Shown: piece after piece, positions 8,528 to 16,959 of the stretch
Numbering within the stretch: position 1 is the stretch's first letter
How the letters are laid out: each line of letters begins with the position of its first letter
Origin: Lachnoclostridium sp. UBA5725
GTDB lineage: Bacteria > Bacillota > Clostridia > Lachnospirales > Lachnospiraceae
DNA: 42,347 nt
Direction of reading: 5' to 3'
Assembly (NCBI GenBank): GCA_002419585.1
Contig: DIGJ01000017.1
Coordinates: 1-42,347 of the forward strand
Translations under genes and position numbers: made by a program
The notes under the pieces: model-generated
What the model was told of the DNA's origin: nothing
Databases searched by the model: none
What the model saw: only the letters and a program-made list of their open reading frames with translations

Positions 8528-9484
8528 TTATTTCTCCTTTTCTTCCCTGAGGTTGTCAGCAATCATGCTTAACTTTCTTAATCTATGGTTCACTCCAGAT
8601 TTTCCAATCGGTGGATTAAGCAAAGTTCCCAATTCTTTTAATGAAGCATCTGGTTGTTCGATTCGAATTTTAGCGATCTCTTCCAAGGCTTCTGATAATT
8701 CATGGAACCCGATGGTATCTCGAATGTAAATAATATCGTCAATCTGTTTGCTTGCTGCGACTACTGTCTTATTGATATTCGCAGTTTCACAATTTACCTG
8801 CCGATTAATCGAATTACGCATCTCTTTTATTATACGGACATTTTCCAGTTCCATCAACGACACATGGGCTTCCATGATATTTAGTAAATCAACAATCTGT
8901 GAGCCCTCTTTAACATAGACAACAAAATGATTTTTCCTTTGTACAATTTTTGCATCCATTTGAAAGAAATTTATAATGTCGCGAAGCTGTTCTGCTTTTT
9001 TTCGGGTTGAAGTTACGATTTCAAAATGATAATTTTTTGCTGGGTCACTCATAGAGCCATATGCTAAAAATGCTCCTCTGATAAACGCCCTGCGGCAACA
9101 AGCATTTTGCACCACCAGATTGTCTGTAATAGACAATTCTTCCCGGATTTCTCCATCTTGGTCAATTAGCTTTGTCGCCTGCAAAATTTTCATTGAAATT
9201 TCTGCATCTTTTATCCAAACCGTATATACATTGCTTTTCTTTAAGTTATTGTTTCTGCGGACGGAAATCTCCGCAGCAACGTGAAATGATTTCCTTATTA
9301 AAATAAAGTATTTTCTGGCTACTGTCAAGTTTTCTGTATGAATTTTTATAAAGTGTTCGTTTCTGTCATTGATTATGATATCTCCACAAAGACTAATAAT
9401 TGCTGCTATTTCTGCAATCTGGCAATGCCTCGCAGGACTAATTTGCCTTGAAAGTTCCTCTTTCACATTTTTTGAAAATGACAT
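8528..9484 (-). CDS. whiA: WhiA DNA-binding protein
   Basis: 318 residues, normal for the family. WhiA has a degenerate LAGLIDADG homing-endonuclease-like N-terminal domain (SFSKNVKEELSRQ..., RAFIRGAFLAYGSMSDP) and a C-terminal helix-turn-helix (KELGTLLNPPIGKSGVNHRLRKL). In actinobacteria it drives sporulation division genes; in Firmicutes it influences division and chromosome segregation. AGGAG 5 nt before the ATG supports the start. rapZ ends 11 nt upstream and the Crh-like gene begins right after the stop codon, as in the Bacillus yvcJ-yvcK-whiA-crh cluster, except that no yvcK homologue lies between rapZ and whiA. Confidence 0.97.
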   Translation of the reverse strand: MSFSKNVKEELSRQISPARHCQIAEIAAIISLCGDIIINDRNEHFIKIHTENLTVARKYFILIRKSFHVAAEISVRRNNNLKKSNVYTVWIKDAEISMKILQATKLIDQDGEIREELSITDNLVVQNACCRRAFIRGAFLAYGSMSDPAKNYHFEIVTSTRKKAEQLRDIINFFQMDAKIVQRKNHFVVYVKEGSQIVDLLNIMEAHVSLMELENVRIIKEMRNSINRQVNCETANINKTVVAASKQIDDIIYIRDTIGFHELSEALEEIAKIRIEQPDASLKELGTLLNPPIGKSGVNHRLRKLSMIADNLREEKEK

Positions 9485-9495
9485 ATCTTCTCCTG

Positions 9496-10350
9496 TTATT
9501 TATCAATGTCCCGATGTTCTATTTTTATACCATAATCTAATGTTTCTAATCGCTGCGTAATTCCTCTTGCAAGTGTTACAGAACGATGTTTCCCGCCTGT
9601 ACAGCCGATTGCGACTACAAGCTGATTTTTTCCTTCTATAATATAATTCGGAATTAAAAATGTTAACATATCTTCTAGTTTATTTAAGAACAAACCTGCC
9701 GATTCGGATTTCATAACATAGTCAAATACTTCTTCATCGTTACCAGTTTTACGTTTCAACTCATCGATATAATATGGATTTGGTAAAAACCGTACATCAA
9801 ATACCAAATCAGCATCCGCCGGTATCCCATACTTAAATCCAAAGGAAAGTACGGTTATAAAAAAATTGGCATAGCCTTTATCGGCAAATAAAATTTGATC
9901 GATTTCTGCTTTTAATTCCCGAATCAAAAGATGACTGGTATCTATAATATAATCTGCTTGGCGTTTTAGAAAATTCAATTTTTTTCGTTCTAATTCAATG
10001 CCCTTTTCCACTCGGCCAACACCCGTTAGAGGGTGCGTTCTTCTTGTCTCCTTGAAACGCTTTACCAAAACGTCAGTACTCGCATCCAGAAAAAGTATCT
10101 CGAAGGGTATCTGTTCACATTTTAAAGACCTAAGTACTTCGTTCATTCCATTCAGCGCCTGCCCACTTCTAACATCAATGCCAAGAGCAATCTTATCCAT
10201 ATCGGTGTCATCTAAAAGAATCGCTTTCACCATTCTCTTAATCAACGGAATCGGCATATTATCTACGCAAAAGAATCCAGAATCCTCCAGCATCTTTAGT
10301 GCCGAACTTTTACCAGCACCAGACATACCTGTTACGATTACGAGCCTCAT
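9496..10350 (-). CDS. rapZ: RapZ/YvcJ nucleotide-binding protein
   Basis: 284 residues. The N-terminal P-loop GMSGAGKSSALKMLEDSGF and the C-terminal IGCTGGKHRSVTLA segment are diagnostic. In Enterobacteria RapZ is an RNase E adapter in glucosamine-6-phosphate sensing; in Bacillus YvcJ hydrolyses GTP and affects competence. The Firmicute role is less defined, so the symbol names the family only. GGAGGG lies about 10 nt before the ATG. It follows murB by 20 nt and precedes whiA by 11 nt, implying co-transcription. Confidence 0.96.
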   Translation of the reverse strand: MRLVIVTGMSGAGKSSALKMLEDSGFFCVDNMPIPLIKRMVKAILLDDTDMDKIALGIDVRSGQALNGMNEVLRSLKCEQIPFEILFLDASTDVLVKRFKETRRTHPLTGVGRVEKGIELERKKLNFLKRQADYIIDTSHLLIRELKAEIDQILFADKGYANFFITVLSFGFKYGIPADADLVFDVRFLPNPYYIDELKRKTGNDEEVFDYVMKSESAGLFLNKLEDMLTFLIPNYIIEGKNQLVVAIGCTGGKHRSVTLARGITQRLETLDYGIKIEHRDIDK

Positions 10351-10370
10351 CTTAACTGTTCCCTCCTCCG

Positions 10371-11285
10371 TTAAAACTGACCAATCATTCGTATTTCGGG
10401 TTCCAAATGCACGCCAAATTGTTCATATACACGCATATCTACCTGTCTGATCAATTCTCTCACGTCTTTTGCCGTTGCGTTCTCTTCGTTTATTATAAAT
10501 CCGCAATGCTTGTTTGATACAGCAGCGCCTCCTACACGAAATCCACGAAGCCCCGCATCTTCAATCAATTTCCCTGCAAAATATCCTTCCGGACGTTTAA
10601 ATGTGCTTCCAGCACTGGGGAAATTTAATGGTTGCTTTTCTCTTCGCTTTTGATTCAATTCATTCATTTTTTGAAGAATTTCTTCTTTTTTCCCCGGCTT
10701 GAAGGCAAATAAAGCCTCTATCACAACATAACCCTGCGTTTGTACAATGCTTTTCCGATAGGAAAGCTTCAACTCATCCTTTGATAGCACTTTGATTTCA
10801 TTATGATCATCAACAACGGTAGCCTCTACAATGACATCCTTTATTTCCCTTCCATAGGCTCCTGCATTCATTGATACTGCGCCGCCCAGGCTTCCTGGTA
10901 TTCCGGATGCAAATTCAAAACCGGTAAGCTCATGCTCTGCAATAACTTGCGCCAATCGTGATAACATTGCTCCTGAAAAAGCGCGAACTTTTCCATCTTC
11001 TTCAAGCGAAATCTGATCCATTCCTTTCCCAATTTGCAGAATAACACCTTTAAAACCTTCATCACTTACCAAAAGATTACTACCATTTCCAATGATATAA
11101 AAGGGCACTTTTTCTTTTTTGCATAAATTCAAAACCGATTGTATTTCTTCTTTTGATTCAGGCATAACAAAGTAATCTGCAGGTCCGCCAATTCGAAACG
11201 TGGTATGATTTTTCATCATCTCCCCACGTTTTATCTTATTCGCATCCAGCAAATCATATAACTGCTTGTCAAATTCTTTCATCAA
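10371..11285 (-). CDS. murB: UDP-N-acetylenolpyruvoylglucosamine reductase
   Basis: 304-305 residues. The FAD enzyme reduces UDP-GlcNAc-enolpyruvate to UDP-MurNAc in peptidoglycan precursor synthesis. Seen: FAD-binding GNGSNLLVSDEGFKGVIL and SGIPGSLGGAVSMNAGAYG, substrate and catalytic motifs SYRKS, SAGSTFKRPEG (serine proton donor) and the C-terminal LEPEIRMIG glutamate. Either TTG (11285) or the next codon ATG (11282) is the start: AGGAG lies 9 nt from the TTG and 12 nt from the ATG. Both overlap the 3' end of glk, so the two genes are translationally coupled. Confidence 0.96.
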   Translation of the reverse strand: MMKEFDKQLYDLLDANKIKRGEMMKNHTTFRIGGPADYFVMPESKEEIQSVLNLCKKEKVPFYIIGNGSNLLVSDEGFKGVILQIGKGMDQISLEEDGKVRAFSGAMLSRLAQVIAEHELTGFEFASGIPGSLGGAVSMNAGAYGREIKDVIVEATVVDDHNEIKVLSKDELKLSYRKSIVQTQGYVVIEALFAFKPGKKEEILQKMNELNQKRREKQPLNFPSAGSTFKRPEGYFAGKLIEDAGLRGFRVGGAAVSNKHCGFIINEENATAKDVRELIRQVDMRVYEQFGVHLEPEIRMIGQF

Positions 11286-12231
11286 AATAATCTGCTCCTA
11301 TCAATTTTGCGCTTCCAAAAATACCGGCATCATTTCCTAATGTAGCAAGCTTAAACGCCTTATTTTTCAAAGCATTCATGGAATATGCATTATAATACAT
11401 TTCTATGTTCTTGGTTAGGATGTCACCAGCTCTTGAAACGCCGCCACCGATTACGAAAGCTTGCGGATCAATCGTATGTGAAACATGGGCCAAAGTAAGT
11501 CCTAAATTTTTTGCCAACTGATCCACCATCAAAAGTGCCAGTTCATCTCCTTTTTTTGCATCATCAAAGATGTCTTTCGCAGATAGTTCCTGCAGGTCAC
11601 GAAGGCTGGACGCCTGATTTGTCGCTAGTAATGCACGCTTCGCTTCTTTAACGATTCCAGTTGCTGATGCATACTGCTCCAGACAGCCTTTCTTTCCGCA
11701 ATTGCAAGTATCTGGTTCATTTAAATTGATTGTAATATGTCCAATTTCTCCAGCTGCGCCATTGCTTCCGGTCAATATTTCGCCATTTACGATAACACCT
11801 CCACCAACACCAGTTCCAAGCGTTACCATAACGATACTATTAAATCCTTCACCGCCGCCTTTCCACATTTCTCCAAGAGCAGCAACATTTGCATCATTTG
11901 CAACTTTTACAAGCTTAATTCCAGTTAATTTCTGTAATTCTTCTGCTACTTTCACACGTCCCCAGCCAAGATTTACACATTCTAATACTGTTTTTTCTTC
12001 AATGACCTGACCTGGTACTCCGATTCCAATTCCAAGTACATCTTCTACTTTGATGTTACGGCTTTTAAGTTCGTTCATGATCGATTCTGCGATATCTGGC
12101 AAAATATATTTACCGCACTCTTCTTTTCTGGTTACAATTTCCCATTTTTCGATCACTTCACCTTTGGATGAAAACAACCCCATTTTAACCGTAGTTCCAC
12201 CTAAATCAACCGCCACACAAATCTTATCCAT
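11269..12231 (-). CDS. glk: ROK-family glucokinase
   Basis: 320 residues. It phosphorylates glucose to glucose 6-phosphate with ATP. The ATP-binding motif VDLGGTTVKMG, the ROK signature around GAAGEIGHIT and the zinc motif CNCGKKGCLEQYASATG are all present. AAGGAG lies about 10 nt before the ATG. The end overlaps murB by about 16 nt. Its place among hprK, the Crh-like gene and pfkA groups non-PTS glucose entry with carbon signalling. Some ROK kinases prefer other sugars, so glucose specificity is inferred from family membership. Confidence 0.94.
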   Translation of the reverse strand: MDKICVAVDLGGTTVKMGLFSSKGEVIEKWEIVTRKEECGKYILPDIAESIMNELKSRNIKVEDVLGIGIGVPGQVIEEKTVLECVNLGWGRVKVAEELQKLTGIKLVKVANDANVAALGEMWKGGGEGFNSIVMVTLGTGVGGGVIVNGEILTGSNGAAGEIGHITINLNEPDTCNCGKKGCLEQYASATGIVKEAKRALLATNQASSLRDLQELSAKDIFDDAKKGDELALLMVDQLAKNLGLTLAHVSHTIDPQAFVIGGGVSRAGDILTKNIEMYYNAYSMNALKNKAFKLATLGNDAGIFGSAKLIGADYFDERI

Positions 12232-12302
12232 CGTAGTGCTACTCCTTATCCTTTATCTAATTCATACTATATTCTCATTCTATATATTCATTATTTGCAG
12301 TT

Positions 12303-13226
12303 TTATTTATTCATCAAGTTATTTGTTACACGATTATATAGTTCTCTGGCTGCATTGTATCCCATCTTTTTCTGACGATAGTTAACTGCTGCTGATTCGC
12401 AAATAATTGCCAAGTTACGGCCTGGACGGATTGGAATGGAATGACATACTACTTTATTTCCTAAGAATTCGGTGTACTTTTCTTCCAGACCCAGTCGATC
12501 ATATTCTTCATCTTTGTTCCACTCTTCTAATTTGATAACCAAATCAATACACTGTGTATCTTTTACACTTTCAACACCAAACAGAGTCTTTACATCGATA
12601 ATACCAATACCTCGAAGTTCAATAAAATGTCTTGTAATATCAGGTGCGGTACCAATTAGTGTATCATCACTTACTTTTTTAATTTCAACCACGTCATCGG
12701 TTACAAGACGATGTCCACGTTTAATCAGTTCCAATGCTGCTTCGCTTTTACCGATTCCACTTTCTCCCATAATAAGAAGACCTTCACCAAATACGTCCAC
12801 TAAAACTCCATGAATCGAAATTCTTGGTGCAAGCTCTACGTTCAGCCAACGAATAACTTCTGCCATAAAAGAAGAGGTTGTTTTATCCGAACGCAAAATA
12901 GGGATATTATATTCTAGTGCCATCTTGATGACTTCGGGATTTACCTCAATGCTTCTGCAATACACAATACAAGGAACCTGATGATCCATAATCTTTTTCA
13001 TCATTTCCATTTCCTTGCCATGACCAATTGTCTGAAGATACGATGCTTCTACATGTCCGATAACCTGGATACGATTGCTGTCAAAATAATCAAAGTAGCC
13101 AGCAAGCTGCAATGCAGGACGGTTGACATCGGTTTGAGAAATCGTAATTTTCTCAAGTGGTATTTCTTGTGTTAAATTTTCCAAATGCAATTTATCGATT
13201 AATTTTTGTATTTCTACGGTATACAT
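12303..13226 (-). CDS. hprK: HPr kinase/phosphorylase
   Basis: 307 residues. This bifunctional enzyme phosphorylates and dephosphorylates Ser46 of HPr and Crh in response to glycolytic metabolites. It has an N-terminal HPrK domain, then Walker A GESGIGKSEAALELIKRGH with the following VTDDVV acidic pair, and the family signature LRGIGIIDVKTLFG. A good Shine-Dalgarno (GGAGGG) precedes the ATG, and a promoter lies just upstream at the uvrC stop. The Crh-like protein encoded downstream keeps Ser46 and is an expected substrate (inference). Confidence 0.97.
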   Translation of the reverse strand: MYTVEIQKLIDKLHLENLTQEIPLEKITISQTDVNRPALQLAGYFDYFDSNRIQVIGHVEASYLQTIGHGKEMEMMKKIMDHQVPCIVYCRSIEVNPEVIKMALEYNIPILRSDKTTSSFMAEVIRWLNVELAPRISIHGVLVDVFGEGLLIMGESGIGKSEAALELIKRGHRLVTDDVVEIKKVSDDTLIGTAPDITRHFIELRGIGIIDVKTLFGVESVKDTQCIDLVIKLEEWNKDEEYDRLGLEEKYTEFLGNKVVCHSIPIRPGRNLAIICESAAVNYRQKKMGYNAARELYNRVTNNLMNK

Positions 13227-13271
13227 GGTAAACCCTCCTTCAAACTCTTATAATCCGCTACATATAAATGT

Positions 13272-13300
13272 ATTCTATCATAACTACTATACACAAGCAA
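13272..13300 (-). promoter_or_regulatory. probable sigma-A promoter for hprK
   Basis: On the minus strand TTGCTT (13295-13300) and TAGAAT (13272-13277) are separated by exactly 17 nt, directly after the uvrC stop codon and about 45 nt before the hprK start. It suggests that hprK-glk-murB and the genes below can be transcribed apart from uvrC. Confidence 0.6.
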
Positions 13301-15160
13301 TTATTTGTGAAAAAAATCATATACTGCCTGCGCTGCTTTTGCGTTCATTTGAGGCACCTGCAAAATATCTACAACACTTGCCTCTTTTACGGCTTCTAAT
13401 GATTTAAAATGCTTGATTAGTGCCTTTCTCCTGGTTTCGCCAATTCCCTCAATATCATCTAAGATGGAATGCACCTGTGTCTTACCACGAAGGGAGCGAT
13501 GATACTCGATTGCAAAACGATGCGTTTCATCCTGGATTCGTGTAACCAGACGAAAACCTTCCGAATGTACATCCATTGGAATTTCCAGATTATTATAATA
13601 AAGACCTCTCGTTCTATGATTATCATCTTTTACCATACCACAAACAGGGATATTTAAGTGAAGATCATCTAATACCTGTAATGCAACATTCACCTGTCCT
13701 TTTCCACCATCCATCAAAATCAAATCCGGAAAACGACTAAAACTTCCCATGGAAATGTCCATATTCTTTTCTTTTAATTCATTTTGCTCATTTATACCAT
13801 GCTCAAACCGTCTTGTGAGGATTTCACGCATACTTCCATAGTCATCTGCGCCTTTGATCCATTTTATTTTAAACTTACGATAATCATTTTTCTTTGCTTT
13901 CCCATTTTCAAATACCACCATAGAGCCAACCGATTCAAATCCATTGATATTGGAAATATCAAATGACTCCATTCTTTGAATACTAGGAAGGTCAAGTAAC
14001 TTTTCTAATTCATGTACCGCACCAATGGTTCTGGCTTCTTCACGCTTGATTTTTTCTGCATCCTGCTGTAATACCATGGAAGCATTCTTTTCTGCCAATT
14101 CGATCAATCGTTCTTTCTCGCCTTTTTGTGGTACTTGTATATAGACTTTCTGCCCTTTTTTTGCACTCAGCCATTCACAGATAACACGTTCATCCGAAAT
14201 TGTTTCCTGCACTAATAATATCTTTGGTATATACGGTGTTCCTGCATAGAATTGCTTGATAAATGCAGTTAAAATATCACTTTTGGTATCATGCTCTACT
14301 TCATTAAAATGAAAATGATCGCGTCCTATTAGTTTGCCACCACGAATAAAGAAAATCTGAACGACAGCTTCTTCTCTGGCTTTTGCAAGTGCAATAATGT
14401 CCTTGTCGTCCATATCCTGACTGGTGATTTTCTGTTTTTGTGCGATATGCTTGACACTCGCTAATAAATCCCGATATTCTGCAGCCTCCTCAAAGGCATA
14501 ACAATCCGCGGCTTTTTGCATCTTATCTTCCAGCATCTTTAGAACCTCATTATAATTTCCATTCAAAAATTCCATCGCCTGGTTGAAATTCTCGCGATAT
14601 TCGTCCTGTGAAATATACCCCTGACAAGGAGCTTTGCATTGCTTAATATGATAATTAAGACAAGGTCTCGCCTTACCAATCTCCTTTGGAAGACTGCGAT
14701 TACAAGTTCGAATGTTATAAATCTTTTGCATGAGTAAAAGGGTATCCTTTACCGCTCCCGCACTCGTATAGGGTCCAAAATATTTAGCCTTATCCCGTTT
14801 TGGCTGCCTTGCAAAAAGCAAACGAGGATAAGGCTCCCCAACGGTAGCCTTAATAAAAGGATAACCCTTATCATCCATAAGCATCGTATTGTATTTCGGT
14901 CGATGCTCCTTGATTAAATTACATTCAAGCACAAGTGCTTCCAGTTCAGAATCGGTAATAATGTATTCAAAGTGGTCAATCTTTTCAATCATACTCGCAA
15001 TTTTTGGTGTTACTGTTTTACTTGGTTGAAAATATTGTCTCACACGATTCTTAAGACTAACCGCTTTTCCTACATATATAGTCGTATCCTTTTTATCATG
15101 CATGATATAGACGCCCGGTTTGGCAGGAAGTTTTTTTAATTCTTCTTCAATATCAAACAT
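13301..15160 (-). CDS. uvrC: excinuclease ABC subunit C
   Basis: 619 residues, standard length. UvrC makes both incisions in nucleotide excision repair together with UvrA and UvrB. Seen in order: N-terminal GIY-YIG nuclease (KPGVYIMHDKKDTTIYVGKA), a cysteine-containing segment (ARPCLNYHIKQCKAPC), a UVR motif around residues 200-235, an RNase H-like nuclease (ESFDISNINGFESVGSMVVF and DGGKGQVNVA) and a C-terminal helix-hairpin-helix (ILQVPQMNAKAAQAVYDFF). The start is supported by GGAG 4 nt before the ATG. It lies 17 nt downstream of pyrG. Confidence 0.97.
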   Translation of the reverse strand: MFDIEEELKKLPAKPGVYIMHDKKDTTIYVGKAVSLKNRVRQYFQPSKTVTPKIASMIEKIDHFEYIITDSELEALVLECNLIKEHRPKYNTMLMDDKGYPFIKATVGEPYPRLLFARQPKRDKAKYFGPYTSAGAVKDTLLLMQKIYNIRTCNRSLPKEIGKARPCLNYHIKQCKAPCQGYISQDEYRENFNQAMEFLNGNYNEVLKMLEDKMQKAADCYAFEEAAEYRDLLASVKHIAQKQKITSQDMDDKDIIALAKAREEAVVQIFFIRGGKLIGRDHFHFNEVEHDTKSDILTAFIKQFYAGTPYIPKILLVQETISDERVICEWLSAKKGQKVYIQVPQKGEKERLIELAEKNASMVLQQDAEKIKREEARTIGAVHELEKLLDLPSIQRMESFDISNINGFESVGSMVVFENGKAKKNDYRKFKIKWIKGADDYGSMREILTRRFEHGINEQNELKEKNMDISMGSFSRFPDLILMDGGKGQVNVALQVLDDLHLNIPVCGMVKDDNHRTRGLYYNNLEIPMDVHSEGFRLVTRIQDETHRFAIEYHRSLRGKTQVHSILDDIEGIGETRRKALIKHFKSLEAVKEASVVDILQVPQMNAKAAQAVYDFFHK

Positions 15161-15177
15161 CTTACTCCAATCTTTCG

Positions 15178-16788
15178 CTATTTGCGGCTACTACATTCAA
15201 GAGCTGCTCCGATAAATCCTTTGAATAATGGGTGTGGACGGTTTGGTCTTGATTTGAATTCCGGATGGGCCTGTGTTGCTACAAACCAAGGATGCTCAGG
15301 CAATTCAATCATTTCCACAATTCTTCCGTCTGGTGATAAGCCGGAAAGTTTCATACCAGCTTTGACAAAATCTTCTCTAAAATAATTATTTACCTCATAA
15401 CGATGTCTATGTCTTTCATGTACGATTTTTTGACCATACAATTCATATGCTTTGCTGTTTTCTGCAAGTACACAAGGATAAGATCCTAAGCGAAGTGTTC
15501 CTCCAAGGTCTTCTACCCCATCCTGCTCTGGCATTAAATGAATGACCGGATGTGTTGTTGCAGGATCTAATTCAGCACTATGTGCATCTTTAAATCCCAT
15601 GACATCCCTTGCATATTCAACTAATGACAACTGCATACCAAGGCACAATCCTAAAAATGGAATTTTATGTTCTCTTGCATACTTAATTGCAAGAATTTTA
15701 CCATCAATTCCACGGTCACCGAAACCTCCTGGAACCAAAATACCAGTAACATCTCCTAGGATTTCTTCCACATTATCTTTATTAAGATCATCCGAAGGAA
15801 CCCACTTAATGTCTACTCTTGCATTATGTGCAACCGCTCCGTGTTTTAAAGATTCAACAACACTGATGTATGCATCATGAAGAGCCGTATATTTCCCAAC
15901 CAATGCAATCTTTACATCTTTCACTGGATTTTTTAGAGCATGTACCATAGTTTCCCATTCGGACAAATCTGGCTCTCTATTTTCTAAATGTAAACATTCG
16001 CAAGCAACATCTGCTAAATGTTCTTTTTCCATAGCAAGAGGTGCTTCGTATAATGTCTCTACATCCAGGTTTTGCATAACATGTGCACTTGGCACATTAC
16101 AAAACAGTGCAATTTTTTCTTTGATGCCTTCCTCCATTGGAATTTCCGTACGGCATACAATGATATCTGGCTGGATTCCCATTCCTTGTAGTTCTTTTAC
16201 GCTCGCCTGAGTTGGTTTCGTCTTCATTTCGCCGGATGCCTTTATATATGGAAGTAACGTAACATGAATGAGGATTGCATTTTCTCTTCCAATATCATGC
16301 TGGAACTGACGAATGGATTCTAAGAAAGGCTGACTTTCAATATCTCCAACGGTTCCTCCCACCTCAATAATCGCAATTTTTGTTTCATCACATCCATCGT
16401 TTCGATAAAAACGCTCTTTGATTTCATTTGTTATATGAGGAATTACCTGAACGGTTCCACCAACAAAATCGCCTCGACGCTCTTTGGATAAAACGGACCA
16501 ATACACCTTTCCTGTGGTAACATTTGACTGTTTTGTTAGACTTTCATCAATAAATCTCTCATAATGCCCAAGGTCTAAATCGGTTTCTGCTCCATCATCT
16601 GTTACAAAAACTTCACCATGCTGAATTGGATTCATGGTTCCTGGGTCAATATTAATATAAGGATCGAATTTTTGCATGGTTACACTATATCCACGCATTT
16701 TCAATAATCTGCCCAAAGATGCAGCAGTTATTCCTTTTCCCAGCCCAGAAACTACGCCTCCAGTTACAAACACATATTTAACAGCCAT
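15178..16788 (-). CDS. pyrG: CTP synthase
   Basis: 536 residues. It converts UTP to CTP using ATP and glutamine. The N-terminal synthetase domain starts KYVFVTGGVVSGLGKGITAASLG. The C-terminal class I glutaminase has the oxyanion segment LVPGGFGDRG, the nucleophile in GLCLGMQLS and the HPEF catalytic pair. GGAGG sits just before the start. It diverges from ftsH. The short leader has no run of G at the predicted transcript start and no attenuator, so the Bacillus type of reiterative-transcription control is not evident. Confidence 0.97.
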   Translation of the reverse strand: MAVKYVFVTGGVVSGLGKGITAASLGRLLKMRGYSVTMQKFDPYINIDPGTMNPIQHGEVFVTDDGAETDLDLGHYERFIDESLTKQSNVTTGKVYWSVLSKERRGDFVGGTVQVIPHITNEIKERFYRNDGCDETKIAIIEVGGTVGDIESQPFLESIRQFQHDIGRENAILIHVTLLPYIKASGEMKTKPTQASVKELQGMGIQPDIIVCRTEIPMEEGIKEKIALFCNVPSAHVMQNLDVETLYEAPLAMEKEHLADVACECLHLENREPDLSEWETMVHALKNPVKDVKIALVGKYTALHDAYISVVESLKHGAVAHNARVDIKWVPSDDLNKDNVEEILGDVTGILVPGGFGDRGIDGKILAIKYAREHKIPFLGLCLGMQLSLVEYARDVMGFKDAHSAELDPATTHPVIHLMPEQDGVEDLGGTLRLGSYPCVLAENSKAYELYGQKIVHERHRHRYEVNNYFREDFVKAGMKLSGLSPDGRIVEMIELPEHPWFVATQAHPEFKSRPNRPHPLFKGFIGAALECSSRK

Positions 16789-16805
16789 ATGATATTTCCT
16801 CCTTA

Positions 16806-16855
16806 TTGAATCACGGTTATTTTACTAAAGATTTATTATAACCATCCTGATTCAA
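16806..16855 (-). promoter_or_regulatory. pyrG promoter region with an imperfect dyad around the -10 box
   Basis: A perfect TATAAT -10 hexamer on the minus strand lies at 16835-16840; no good -35 is seen. It is enclosed by a dyad: TTGAATCA (16806-16813) with TGATTCAA (16848-16855), and inside them GGTTAT (16815-16820) with ATAACC (16838-16843). The dyad may be an operator controlling pyrG. No assigned regulator. Confidence 0.4.
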
Positions 16856-16902
16856 AAAATCTACCCTGATTTTTATATATATATGAAAAAAGTCTAAAGT
16901 TC

Positions 16903-16931
16903 TTGATTTTAAAGGTTCTATAAATTACAAT
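16903..16931 (+). promoter_or_regulatory. sigma-A promoter of ftsH
   Basis: TTGATT (16903-16908) and TACAAT (16926-16931) with an exact 17-nt spacer. The ftsH start codon follows at 16960 after AAAGGAGG, placing the predicted transcript start about 20 nt before the ATG. Confidence 0.7.
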
Positions 16932-16959
16932 GAAGTAGCAAAGGAGGCTAGAAAAATAT

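Noticed and set aside
16789..16834. Bacillus-type pyrG attenuation or reiterative transcription
   Set aside because: No G-run at the predicted start and no terminator in the short leader.
16874..16884. TATATATATAT run as a promoter
   Set aside because: Simple AT repeat without a matching -35; the promoters listed for ftsH and pyrG fit better.
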